From: Elusimicrobium sp.
GTDB lineage: Bacteria; Elusimicrobiota; Elusimicrobia; Elusimicrobiales; Elusimicrobiaceae
Assembly (NCBI GenBank): GCA_015062115.1
Contig: SUVG01000008.1
Span: 1 to 64,000 of the forward strand
Length of the DNA: 64,000 nt
Direction: 5' to 3'
In this document: one piece after another, positions 48,732 through 57,013 of the stretch
Position numbering within the stretch: the first letter of the stretch is position 1
Layout of the letters: the number at the start of each line of letters is the position of its first letter
Translations under genes and position numbers: made by a program
The notes under the pieces: model-generated
Seen by the model: the letters and a program-made list of their open reading frames with translations, nothing else
What the model was told of the DNA's origin: nothing
The model's database searches: none

Positions 48732-50864
48732 TTATATCTTTTTTTTATTCATTTCGAGTAGATAGACCCGATTGATTTCTTCTGTTTCTTGGGAAGTGAA
48801 GCCCAGTATTTGGCAAACTAACAGGTTGGTCTTTTCTTGCAGAGAAGAAGTGTCTGCCTGAGAATTTTGCTTTTTAAGTTTAAAAATTTTCTTGGCTATT
48901 TTTTCCAGTTTGCTTCGCTGAGAAGCCGTAGCGTACGGGACGGGCATTTCGCTTAGCGGTTGGCTGTAAAGTTCCAATAAATGTCCTTTTCTTTTCCCCC
49001 GGTAGAAAAGCCACGCATAGTAGGGGGCCGAGTTAAAAAGCCCCAGCAGGTACCACAAACTTACTGAGTTCGTCGGGTTGGAAATGAAATATACATCTGA
49101 GCTGGCATACCAAGGGCCGGGGGCAAAAGCAAAGGTGTTAACGGGTGAACGGTGCGGAACCACCAGTTTTTCTTCTTCAAAATTCATTTTCCGCCGTACG
49201 GAGCCTAACCAATACACTCCCTTTTTTAACTCTTTATCAATCCCGTTATTGTTTTGTTTACGCGCCAAAAGAACGGGCTTAAAACGGCTTAAATGCTTGA
49301 TAAGGGTCGGATAATCGGCTGGGTTTAAAGAGCGGTCTTGCGGACAGAAAAAGTCTATTAAGAAAAACCGTGGGGTAAGAGACGGAACATAGGAGCGGAT
49401 ATCCGAATTTTTAAAAAAGGGTTTTATTTTCTTCTCTTCTTGCGCACAAAGAGGCAAGGATTCTTTTTCTTTTCGAGAAAGAATAAAAACACCGTCTCCT
49501 TTTTGTACTCCCGGTAAGGCAAAGCGCTGTAAATGGGCGGAAGAAATTTTGTCGCAACCCGTCATGAGTCCGTTGGAAATGCGGGCGCAATCTTTTAGGC
49601 GCAGGGGAGCGGCGGCCATTTTGCAAAGGGCTGTTTGTAGTGATGGCTCTTTGCCTGCGCAGATTTGTAAAAAGTGATTTTCTCCCGAGAATAAATCGTC
49701 TTGGGGGCAGCGTTTTCCCCCCACTTGGCAGAAGGGGCGCAGGGAAGGGAATTTTTGAAAAACGGTCATTAAATTATGTTGCCCTTGGGCTTGTTTAAAA
49801 ACTCGCTCTTCCCCAAAATCCGTTAGGTGCAAGAGGGCGGTTTCGTGCCGAAGCCTGTTGCGTAAATCTTCCGCGCCTGCGGCCTGCGCATAGTAAGAAG
49901 TGGTCAAAAAGCCTCCAATTCCTTGCGGTCGTAACAGGTCTAAGCCCAAATGGAAAAACAGATAAAGTAAATCTCCTTTAGGTGTCAGGCGTGTTTTCCA
50001 GTAAGGGTTTTTGCGTAAGTGCTTAAAAATTTCGGCATTATTTTTTTGTCCTACATACGGCGGGTTGGCTAAGATAATATCAAAGCCGCCTTCATGAAAC
50101 ACTTGCGGGCATAACGCAAACCAATCGAGTTTTCCTTGTTCGTCAGTGGAAAGGGAATCTTTGCAGAAAAGATGCGTACCTATTTCTTCCGGCGGACAGA
50201 AAACTCCTTCTTGCAGTAAAGTAAGCCCGGCCCGCAACCGCAAGGTGTGCAGGGCTTGCGGGTCTTTATCCCCCCCGAAAAGGTTATGCTTTAAGATGAA
50301 TAAAAGGAGTTCCCCATAACTAAGTGCAGGGTTTAGTGTGTGGCGCAAGTGTGCCAATGTAAGCCAAAAGGGAATTAACAATCCCCCCGCCCCGACCGCC
50401 GGGTCAAGCACGCGTAACCGGGCGAGTTGATTATCCAAATGCTGGCTTTTTTCCGTTGAAAAGGGATTTTTCCCATTTAATAGGGAGGCCGTATCTTGAG
50501 AGGAAATTCCTGATGAGTGTTTCAAAAATGCACTTAAAGTTTGTTGTACTAAAAGAGAGGCCGTTTCCCAGGGAGTGTAATAAAGGCCCTTTTCCCTGCG
50601 GGAAATGCTTTGCGTTTCATGCACGAGGGCTAAAGTTTCCGGGGTTAGGTCTGCGTGGGTTCCTTCCGCTCCGCAAGAAAAGTCGACGGGCAGGGGTGTA
50701 TGTTTAATGTAAACTCCTTGTTTTTCATCAAACAAAAATGCCAGCCAATCGGCGGGGATATCGGCCGTGTTTGAAAGGGTGCGCAAAACCCACTCCTTCG
50801 CGAGCAGAAAAAGCCGTTTTTCGGGCGGAATCTCTTTTAATAAACGCAGGAGTGTGGGTTTCAT
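48732..50864 (-). CDS. Eco57I-type adenine-specific DNA methyltransferase (orphan)
   Basis: 710 residues. SAM-binding motif I DPAVGAGG (154-161), GGDKDPQAL region as motif II, and catalytic NPPY (267-270) for N6-adenine methylation. KGLYYTPWETASLLV precedes it as in Eco57I/TaqI-like enzymes, and the C-terminal half resembles a TaqI_C target-recognition domain (WLGSVRRKMNFEEEKLVVPH, YALLGLFNSAPYYAW-like). No restriction nuclease motif is visible in the 90-residue N-terminus and no nuclease gene is adjacent, so it may be an orphan regulatory methylase or part of a partly lost system. Confidence 0.88.
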   Translation of the reverse strand: MKPTLLRLLKEIPPEKRLFLLAKEWVLRTLSNTADIPADWLAFLFDEKQGVYIKHTPLPVDFSCGAEGTHADLTPETLALVHETQSISRREKGLYYTPWETASLLVQQTLSAFLKHSSGISSQDTASLLNGKNPFSTEKSQHLDNQLARLRVLDPAVGAGGLLIPFWLTLAHLRHTLNPALSYGELLLFILKHNLFGGDKDPQALHTLRLRAGLTLLQEGVFCPPEEIGTHLFCKDSLSTDEQGKLDWFALCPQVFHEGGFDIILANPPYVGQKNNAEIFKHLRKNPYWKTRLTPKGDLLYLFFHLGLDLLRPQGIGGFLTTSYYAQAAGAEDLRNRLRHETALLHLTDFGEERVFKQAQGQHNLMTVFQKFPSLRPFCQVGGKRCPQDDLFSGENHFLQICAGKEPSLQTALCKMAAAPLRLKDCARISNGLMTGCDKISSAHLQRFALPGVQKGDGVFILSRKEKESLPLCAQEEKKIKPFFKNSDIRSYVPSLTPRFFLIDFFCPQDRSLNPADYPTLIKHLSRFKPVLLARKQNNNGIDKELKKGVYWLGSVRRKMNFEEEKLVVPHRSPVNTFAFAPGPWYASSDVYFISNPTNSVSLWYLLGLFNSAPYYAWLFYRGKRKGHLLELYSQPLSEMPVPYATASQRSKLEKIAKKIFKLKKQNSQADTSSLQEKTNLLVCQILGFTSQETEEINRVYLLEMNKKKI

Positions 50865-52144
50865 CAGTAATTTCTTAAAAATAAGCGATTACGAATCAGT
50901 AAAGTTTCATACACGCTTAATTGGTGCTTTAGGCGGAAATAGCGAGCATAGAAATTTAAGTCCGTAGGTTCTTGAGCCAACATAACAAGCAGTTGGTTCC
51001 GTATGTCCGCAATAAGCGGTTCTACTTGCAGAGAAATATCCGTGGTTGAAATATATTCTTCCCATTTTGTCCCGTTGGGAATATAGAGAGGAGACCAAGA
51101 TGTTCCACGGGCAAAAACAGTTTCGTAAGGAAGATTGAAAGCCTCTGCTACGGCAAAGTGGTTGTAGAGTTTTTCCTGTTGGGCAAGAACGGTTTTTATC
51201 TCCAAAAGTTCCCTGTCGGGAGCCGTTCCGCCGGAAAGAGAGGTTTGGAATTTGTCGTGGTAAAAATGAAGAAATCCCAAGCGTTGGGCATCCGTCATAA
51301 AAGTTTGCCCTTCTTTTAGAAAACTGATTCCCGGGATTTTTCGTACGCGGATAATAATGGTTTTGCGCGGGACGGTAGCTTTTTCCAAGGCTTGCAAAAG
51401 CAAGGAAAAGTATTTCAAGCGAAGTTTTTGGAAATAATAATTTTGGAATTCTTCTTCCGGCAAAAGTTCCACGGGGGTTTTCAGGATTTTTTGCATTTTA
51501 GGGGTAAGCGTTTGAATAATGCTTTGGGCATATGCTTTTTGCTCCTCTAAGGAAAGCGTCGGGAATTTGTCTATCTCCCCCCTGTTTAATATAAAAATCG
51601 ACGGTTGCGACGGGTCTAGCAATAAAAGTTTCACTTGTTCTTTCGGAAATAAATGACTAAAACGGGAGACAAGTGAAGGAAGATAAAAGTTTTCCAATTC
51701 GACGTAGGCATTTTTTAAGAGTTCGCTTCTTTTGGTGTAAGCCTGCGTATTTAACGGAACAAATTGGTATTGTAAAAAGGAAAATAAATCGGCGTCTCTG
51801 TCGTGCAGGACTTCTAATTTCCCAAGGATATTGGGGGCGGAAGTAAAATCTGCCTTTAAGAGGCGTTCTTTTTCCGCATCGTTTAATAGTCCGCTATGGG
51901 AAAAACGGTGATACATCCAATTTTTGGGGGTACTTATTACTTCGTATTTGGCCGTGGATATGCGTAGAGAAGCCTGCAGAATTGTCGGGGAAACCGGAAC
52001 GGAAAAGGACTCTTTGGTTAAGGTTTTCCAGAGCGTTTGTTCACCCCAAAACCAAGGAACCGGTTTTTGAGCAAAGGAAAAACCGGAAAGAACAGTAAGT
52101 AAAAGAAACGAAAACGAGAAGCGTTTTATCTGTTTTAAGTTCAT
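50864..52144 (-). CDS. Secreted protein of unknown function, 426 aa
   Basis: Signal peptide of about 25 residues (MNLKQIKRFSFSFLLLTVL, ends FAQ). The mature part is mostly helical and charged with many Tyr/Phe; no family recognised. Its stop shares one base with the methyltransferase start, so the two are co-transcribed, an unexpected pairing of a secreted protein with a DNA methylase. Tandem operators (site d) and a consensus TATAAT promoter lie directly upstream. A GAGGG ribosome site precedes the ATG. Confidence 0.7.
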   Translation of the reverse strand: MNLKQIKRFSFSFLLLTVLSGFSFAQKPVPWFWGEQTLWKTLTKESFSVPVSPTILQASLRISTAKYEVISTPKNWMYHRFSHSGLLNDAEKERLLKADFTSAPNILGKLEVLHDRDADLFSFLQYQFVPLNTQAYTKRSELLKNAYVELENFYLPSLVSRFSHLFPKEQVKLLLLDPSQPSIFILNRGEIDKFPTLSLEEQKAYAQSIIQTLTPKMQKILKTPVELLPEEEFQNYYFQKLRLKYFSLLLQALEKATVPRKTIIIRVRKIPGISFLKEGQTFMTDAQRLGFLHFYHDKFQTSLSGGTAPDRELLEIKTVLAQQEKLYNHFAVAEAFNLPYETVFARGTSWSPLYIPNGTKWEEYISTTDISLQVEPLIADIRNQLLVMLAQEPTDLNFYARYFRLKHQLSVYETLLIRNRLFLRNY

Positions 52145-52165
52145 AAACTGTCCCTCTTATTTCTT

Positions 52166-52233
52166 ATTATAAAAGAAAAAAATTATCTTCTCAATGGGCA
52201 AAAAGACCCATTTGAACAGGCTTTTTAGACCTA
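52166..52233 (-). promoter_or_regulatory. Tandem inverted-repeat operators and promoter, site d
   Basis: Minus strand: operator 1 TAGGTCTAAAAAGCC starting at 52233; operator 2 TGGGTCTTTTTGCCCATTGA starting at 52210, again 23 bp apart. -35 TTGAGA (52194-52189), 17-bp spacer, -10 TATAAT (52171-52166). Confidence 0.65.
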
Positions 52234-52256
52234 ATTTTTTTCCTTGAAATGCAGGT

Positions 52257-53711
52257 TTACCTGTTGGAAGATACTTCCAATAGACACATCATAGGGTTAA
52301 AGCCGTTAAAGGCCGAACGGTTTGTTATAATGGGAAGGCATTTTTTGGCGTGTAAAGTCCAACCGGGCAGTTCTATTTCCGGCAAAGTAATTTCGGGGGT
52401 AGAATAGCGAGACAAGAGGGGCCCTTCTAATTTTTCCCTGGAAGGGTGCAAGGGAGCGATTAGGTATAGATTCCCATGTTTTTTAGGCAAAGAATAATCG
52501 GGTGTTTGGGATAAATTGATAACAGTTGTTTCTTTCGGGATAAAAGATACCAGATAATCGTGGGCTCTTGTTTCCAGGAAAACAGAATCTTTTTGCGTAA
52601 CTTGAAAAGGAAATCGTACATGCATAAAGGAATCTGTTTCTATTCTGGAAGGTGTGTGCGGGGCAAAACAAAAGCAAATTCCTAACAGCAGTCCGCCCAG
52701 AAATGAGAAATTTTTATTTTTGGTTTGGGTTGCCAGTCCCGCCCAAACAGGCAAAGCGGCCGCTTGGAGAACAAAAAATAAATCACAAGGAAAAAAGAAG
52801 GTATGCCCGCGGGAAATAAACAGCGAAAAAACGCACCCGAATATCCACATAACGCTTACAGAAAAAGAGTAACGGTACAGAAGATTGGAAGGTGTTTTTC
52901 CTTGCGGGCGGAACAGCCACACCCCCATTAACGGGCCGACTAAACAAAAGAGGTTGATTAACCCGTCTTTTAAGTAAGAAGAAAAGGAATAAAGCGGTAA
53001 AACTTCCCCCAAATCGCTAAAGGAAAGTGAATATCCGTGTTGAAAAAGAGCAACTCCCCAAGGTAAAAATGCTGCACAAAATCCAAAGAGGCCTCCCAGC
53101 AAGAAAAAGAAAGTATTTTTGATGTTTTTTTCGCTGGCAATAAACAAAAGGGTGCCCAAAAAAGCCGTAACAAACGGGACATTAAGCCCGACTCCGATTC
53201 CTAATAAAAATCCCCCTCCTAAAATGGCTTTTACCGTGTTTTTTCGTAAAATCAAGCCCAAGCCTCCCAAAGAAACTAAAAAGGGAAACCATAAGGCATT
53301 TAGGGAGCCCAGTTGTTCGTAGAACAAAGGAAGTGCCGCTAAAAAGAGAGCCGAGAGCAGGCAAGCAAAATTCTTTTGTTTACTGGAAAACAAAGGCTCA
53401 AATGTTTTGTAAAACCCCCATAAACAGAACCCGGCCAAAAATCCCAAACCTATCCATAATAGAATAAGGTGGTTGTTAACCTGTTGGGCCCATAAATAAG
53501 CCGGGATATCTTTTAGCGGGTTATAAGCCGGCCAAATAAGCCCTGTTTGCGGAAGCGGTAATCCCGCCAGGAAAGTTCCTGTTTGATAAAAAGAGGTGTT
53601 AAGCAAAAAGGCGGAAGAGTCCACCTTCCACGCAAATAGAGTGTAGGCAACCCCCGCCAATAAAAAAGCGGTTAGAAGAAATAAAGATTGTCTAAAAGCG
53701 GACACTTTCAT
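52257..53711 (-). CDS. Polytopic membrane protein, glycosyltransferase-C-like
   Basis: 484 residues from ATG 53711, which overlaps the upstream gene stop by four bases (ATGA); the longer frame to 53771 is inside that gene. Ten or so membrane helices (SLFLLTAFLLAGVAYTLF, LLWIGLGFLAGFCLWGFY, VTAFLGTLLFIASE) and a 110-residue C-terminal extra-membrane domain with AHDYLVSFIPKETTVINL. Size, topology and pairing with the next gene resemble lipid-linked-sugar GT-C enzymes, but no DxD catalytic pair is certain. Confidence 0.6.
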   Translation of the reverse strand: MKVSAFRQSLFLLTAFLLAGVAYTLFAWKVDSSAFLLNTSFYQTGTFLAGLPLPQTGLIWPAYNPLKDIPAYLWAQQVNNHLILLWIGLGFLAGFCLWGFYKTFEPLFSSKQKNFACLLSALFLAALPLFYEQLGSLNALWFPFLVSLGGLGLILRKNTVKAILGGGFLLGIGVGLNVPFVTAFLGTLLFIASEKNIKNTFFFLLGGLFGFCAAFLPWGVALFQHGYSLSFSDLGEVLPLYSFSSYLKDGLINLFCLVGPLMGVWLFRPQGKTPSNLLYRYSFSVSVMWIFGCVFSLFISRGHTFFFPCDLFFVLQAAALPVWAGLATQTKNKNFSFLGGLLLGICFCFAPHTPSRIETDSFMHVRFPFQVTQKDSVFLETRAHDYLVSFIPKETTVINLSQTPDYSLPKKHGNLYLIAPLHPSREKLEGPLLSRYSTPEITLPEIELPGWTLHAKKCLPIITNRSAFNGFNPMMCLLEVSSNR

Positions 53712-55393
53712 AATTTGTCTGCCTCGCATAAAATGGAACTGTAAATATACGGCGTGCTCAGCCAACGGCAAGAGTCCGGGCGTACCTGTACCCCGTAGTG
53801 CGTCAGCGGGGCATGAAAAAAGATTTGAGGCGATACATCTTGCATCAACACATATACATGTTTGGCTTCTTTAATGGCTTGGTGTACTTGCGGAGCAAAA
53901 CGATGGCGGAAAAAATCAGGCCCGACGGAAAAAGTACTTATAATCTCCAAGCGGGATAAAACATCGGGGTAGTGGTAAAGATTGGGTTGCAATCCCCCCA
54001 CATATCGCGCCGAAGGCGAGAGAAAAGGAATATAATAAGAAAGCATCCAACCTTGTAAAATAACGACGGAATTTTTATGGATTGCAGGCGGATTTTCGCG
54101 CATTAACTCGGGCCTTTTTTCCCGGGTTCCCTTTGCCGTTAAAATTCTATTCATTTTAGGGAAAAATTTAACTTGAGGCAAAATAGAACCGTAAAAGCAG
54201 AAAAGTCCGCACAGTAGCCCACTGAAAAACAACGGATATTTTCGTCTGGGTAGAACAGACAGAAGAACCGTAATTAAAATCGCTCCTACGGCTTCTAAAG
54301 GCATGGCATAGCGGAAAATAGAAAAGAGCAGTAACCAAAGGATATAACCGCTTAAGAAGAAAATACACAAAAGCCCTATTCCCGATCTAAGTTCGGCAGA
54401 GAAATATTTCTTTTGTTTACCGAGTAAAAGTTTCCCCCAGCAGCAAATCGCGGCGAAATACATAAGCCAACTGATACCCCGAAATCTAAACTCAATGGTA
54501 TTCATGGGTTGGTTAAAAAGAAAGGTAAAAGGCAAAAGCATAATTTCCCAAAGGCTTTTCCCGATAAAAAAGCGTTTATCTACCAACGCTATAGGTTCAA
54601 AAAGAGGAGAGTGGAAAAGATTATTATAAAACGGAAACAGAGGACTGCCAAACATGGCGTACATTTTATAGCACCAGTATCCGCCGATAAGGGCAAAACT
54701 TCCCAGGGCCCCCACCGTAAAAAAGATTCCATACTTAAAAAAATCTTTTATAGAAGAAAAGCAAAACATAAACATAATTACATATCCCGCAAGCAGCGGA
54801 GCGTTGGTATATTTGAAGGCAAAGGTGATGCCATATAAAATACCGGCTAATATAAAAAATGCGTTTTTACGGGGGCTTGCGGGTAATTTGCGTGATGAAA
54901 GCGTAAGGTAAAGAGAGGCCAAAAGAGGGGCCGTACTGCTCATATCCGTGGTGTTATACCCTCCGTGGGTAAGAATTGCCGGCGCGAAGAAAAACAAAAG
55001 AGTGGGGATTGCCGTTGTAAAGAGGAAATTTTTTTCCTTGGGTAAAAACCAACGCACAATTTTAAGAACAAAAAAGAGGGATACTGCATACCATACAGCC
55101 GATACAAACGCCAACATATACGGCCATTTGGCCAAGAGTTGAAAAGCAATGAAATAAAAAAAGTCTGCCGTCGGGCTGAAGTAAGAGTGTACCCCTGCCG
55201 GAGCAATATCCGTCCCTATCCTTCCCCCCAATACCGCATACGGGTTATAGAAGTGATAGTTAAGCATATCAAAGAAATAATCGGGCCCCGAACATAAAAT
55301 ATGAAAAAACCCGACTGCCCAACAGAAAAGAAAAAGTGCCATGTTGGGACGGTGCTTGAAATAAGCGGAAAAAAGACGGACAAAGGAAGACAT
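53708..55393 (-). CDS. Polytopic membrane protein, probable GT-C glycosyltransferase
   Basis: 561 residues, about eleven membrane helices and a 150-residue C-terminal periplasmic domain. The first exported loop (YFFDMLNYHFYNPYAVLGG) and helices with GGYNTTDMSSTAPLLASLYL resemble GT-C membrane glycosyltransferases of the PMT/ArnT superfamily; the loop Asp (FDML) could be catalytic. Translationally coupled to the 52257 gene and placed five bases after the GT2 gene, so the three form one operon for surface glycan or glycolipid synthesis. Confidence 0.65.
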   Translation of the reverse strand: MSSFVRLFSAYFKHRPNMALFLFCWAVGFFHILCSGPDYFFDMLNYHFYNPYAVLGGRIGTDIAPAGVHSYFSPTADFFYFIAFQLLAKWPYMLAFVSAVWYAVSLFFVLKIVRWFLPKEKNFLFTTAIPTLLFFFAPAILTHGGYNTTDMSSTAPLLASLYLTLSSRKLPASPRKNAFFILAGILYGITFAFKYTNAPLLAGYVIMFMFCFSSIKDFFKYGIFFTVGALGSFALIGGYWCYKMYAMFGSPLFPFYNNLFHSPLFEPIALVDKRFFIGKSLWEIMLLPFTFLFNQPMNTIEFRFRGISWLMYFAAICCWGKLLLGKQKKYFSAELRSGIGLLCIFFLSGYILWLLLFSIFRYAMPLEAVGAILITVLLSVLPRRKYPLFFSGLLCGLFCFYGSILPQVKFFPKMNRILTAKGTREKRPELMRENPPAIHKNSVVILQGWMLSYYIPFLSPSARYVGGLQPNLYHYPDVLSRLEIISTFSVGPDFFRHRFAPQVHQAIKEAKHVYVLMQDVSPQIFFHAPLTHYGVQVRPDSCRWLSTPYIYSSILCEADKL

Positions 55394-55398
55394 AACAG

Positions 55399-56328
55399 TT
55401 ATTTCCTCTGGTTTGTTTGCTGTAGATAGGCAATCCTGCGCGTTTCTTGTACGGCTTGGCGCAAATTATCCAAAATCAGGCCGGCAATAAAGAAGAGAAG
55501 CGCCCAAATCATAAGCCCCGTGGCAAGAACTGCCGACGGAAGGCGCGGTACCAAACCGGTCTGGGCAAAAGTGATAAACACAGGCGTAGCAATTATCAAA
55601 GATAAAACGGCCAGTAACGCGGCCAGTACCGTGCAAAACAAAAAAGGGCGTTCTTCTTTGATAAGCAGAAAAATGGTATGCAGAATTTTGATGCCGTCTT
55701 TGTAAGTGGAAAGTTTACTGTGCGAGCCTTCAGGGCGGGGATAGTAGGCCGTTTTTTCTTCCGCCAGCGGCATTCGGCAAGATAAGGCAAAAACGGTCAG
55801 CTCCGTTTCGATTTCAAACCCGCGGGAGCGCGCCGGAAAGGTTTTAACAAACCGTCTGGAAAAAATCTTATATCCGGAAAGAAGATCTTTTATTTTATCC
55901 CCAAAGAAAAAGCGGACAGCAGCAGTCAGTAAGCGGTTTCCCCATTGGTGTCCCGTGCGGTAGGCGTTAGGGTCCCGGTGTTGACGGGCCACATTTAGAA
56001 AATCTAATTTTTCATCCTGCATTTTTTGCAGAAATTCGGGCGCGGAGGAAAGTTCGTAGGTTTCGTCTCCGTCCGTCATCAGGTAATAGTCGGCTTCTAT
56101 TTCAGCAAATAATCGTCGCACGGCGCTGCCCTTCCCGGGGATTGTTTCGTGCAATACCACAGCCCCGTTTTCCCGTGCGATGCATGCCGTACGGTCAGTG
56201 CTGGCGTTATCGCAAACCACAATTTCCGCGTGCGGAAGGATACTGCGGGCCTGGGTAATTACCGAGGCAATGGTTTTTTCTTCATTAAAACAAGGAATTA
56301 AAACGGCTATTTTACACGGTTGGGACAT
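55399..56328 (-). CDS. Family 2 glycosyltransferase with C-terminal membrane anchor
   Basis: 309 residues. GT-A fold: AVLIPCFNEEKTIASVI, VCDNASTDRTACIA and the metal-binding MTDGDETYEL (DxD). The YKIFSRRFVKTFPARSRGFEIETEL block is typical of dolichol/polyprenyl-phosphate sugar synthases. Two membrane helices at about 235-255 and 270-290. It probably makes a polyprenyl-phosphate sugar donor used by the two GT-C-like proteins downstream. First gene of the operon, GAGGGGA ribosome site. Confidence 0.9.
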   Translation of the reverse strand: MSQPCKIAVLIPCFNEEKTIASVITQARSILPHAEIVVCDNASTDRTACIARENGAVVLHETIPGKGSAVRRLFAEIEADYYLMTDGDETYELSSAPEFLQKMQDEKLDFLNVARQHRDPNAYRTGHQWGNRLLTAAVRFFFGDKIKDLLSGYKIFSRRFVKTFPARSRGFEIETELTVFALSCRMPLAEEKTAYYPRPEGSHSKLSTYKDGIKILHTIFLLIKEERPFLFCTVLAALLAVLSLIIATPVFITFAQTGLVPRLPSAVLATGLMIWALLFFIAGLILDNLRQAVQETRRIAYLQQTNQRK

Positions 56329-56387
56329 TTTCCCCTCCTTCCGTCGGCAGTATTACTTATGCCGCTATATTATATAATATAGCATAT

Positions 56388-56957
56388 ATGAAACAAGTTT
56401 CCGGCAGTATAAAAATTCTTTTACTTCTAAGTGTTTTCTTACTGGGGGCAGCTTTTGTGTGGAAAGGGTACACCCTCCACTTGCAACTGGCTCAGGCAGA
56501 GCGTACTTTAATGTTTTTGAAGAGCATTTCCTCTTGGCAAGCGGAACTTTTGCAGAAAGACCAATTGCCCGAGTCTTATATTGAGTTCGCTCCCTTTAAC
56601 TTATATACCACCCTTTTTTATCATGCGCAAGATACTTTCGTCCGCCAAATAGTTCTCCCCCCCAATGCATATTTGGTGGCACTGGCGGTACCTAAAAAGT
56701 TGGATACGGTTCCTTACGGGCTTTATGTGGAAACTCCGGCAGATAAGGCTTATTGCTTGGCGCATGAAACCTCCCGTGCGGCTAAGCGGTTTTGTAGCCG
56801 TTTGGGTGCGCAAACGGGGCAACCCGTTGAAATAGAATTGCAGAGTTATCCAGAAATTGCCGGTTACAATGCGTATGCTTTGCCAAGGTGGAATGGAATT
56901 CCTCAAATAACGGACGAACCGGTAGATGCTTGGAGATACCTAAAAGAAGAGAAATAA
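56388..56957 (+). CDS. Membrane-anchored protein with pilin-like C-terminus
   Basis: 189 residues. One N-terminal membrane helix (about 9-27, IKILLLLSVFLLGAAFVW) followed by a helix and a globular exported head. It lacks the GFTLIE prepilin signal, but its AYCLAHETSRAAKRFCSRLG matches the C-X12-C end of the 17705 prepilin in spacing and surrounding residues (R-X-F-C). It may be a diverged pilin-like protein; alternative is an unrelated exported protein. Divergent from the GT2 operon and ended by a terminator. Confidence 0.55.
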   Translation: MKQVSGSIKILLLLSVFLLGAAFVWKGYTLHLQLAQAERTLMFLKSISSWQAELLQKDQLPESYIEFAPFNLYTTLFYHAQDTFVRQIVLPPNAYLVALAVPKKLDTVPYGLYVETPADKAYCLAHETSRAAKRFCSRLGAQTGQPVEIELQSYPEIAGYNAYALPRWNGIPQITDEPVDAWRYLKEEK

Positions 56958-56967
56958 AAAATATATT

Positions 56968-57001
56968 AAAAAAGGCGGCCCCTAACGAGGCCGCCTTTTT
57001 T
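56968..57001 (+). terminator. Bidirectional terminator
   Basis: AAAGGCGGCC/GGCCGCCTTT with A/T runs, between convergent genes. Confidence 0.92.
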
Positions 57002-57013
57002 GTTGCGAGCAGA

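Noticed and set aside
48732-50864. Complete restriction-modification system
   Set aside because: Only a methylase is recognisable; no nuclease motif in or next to it.
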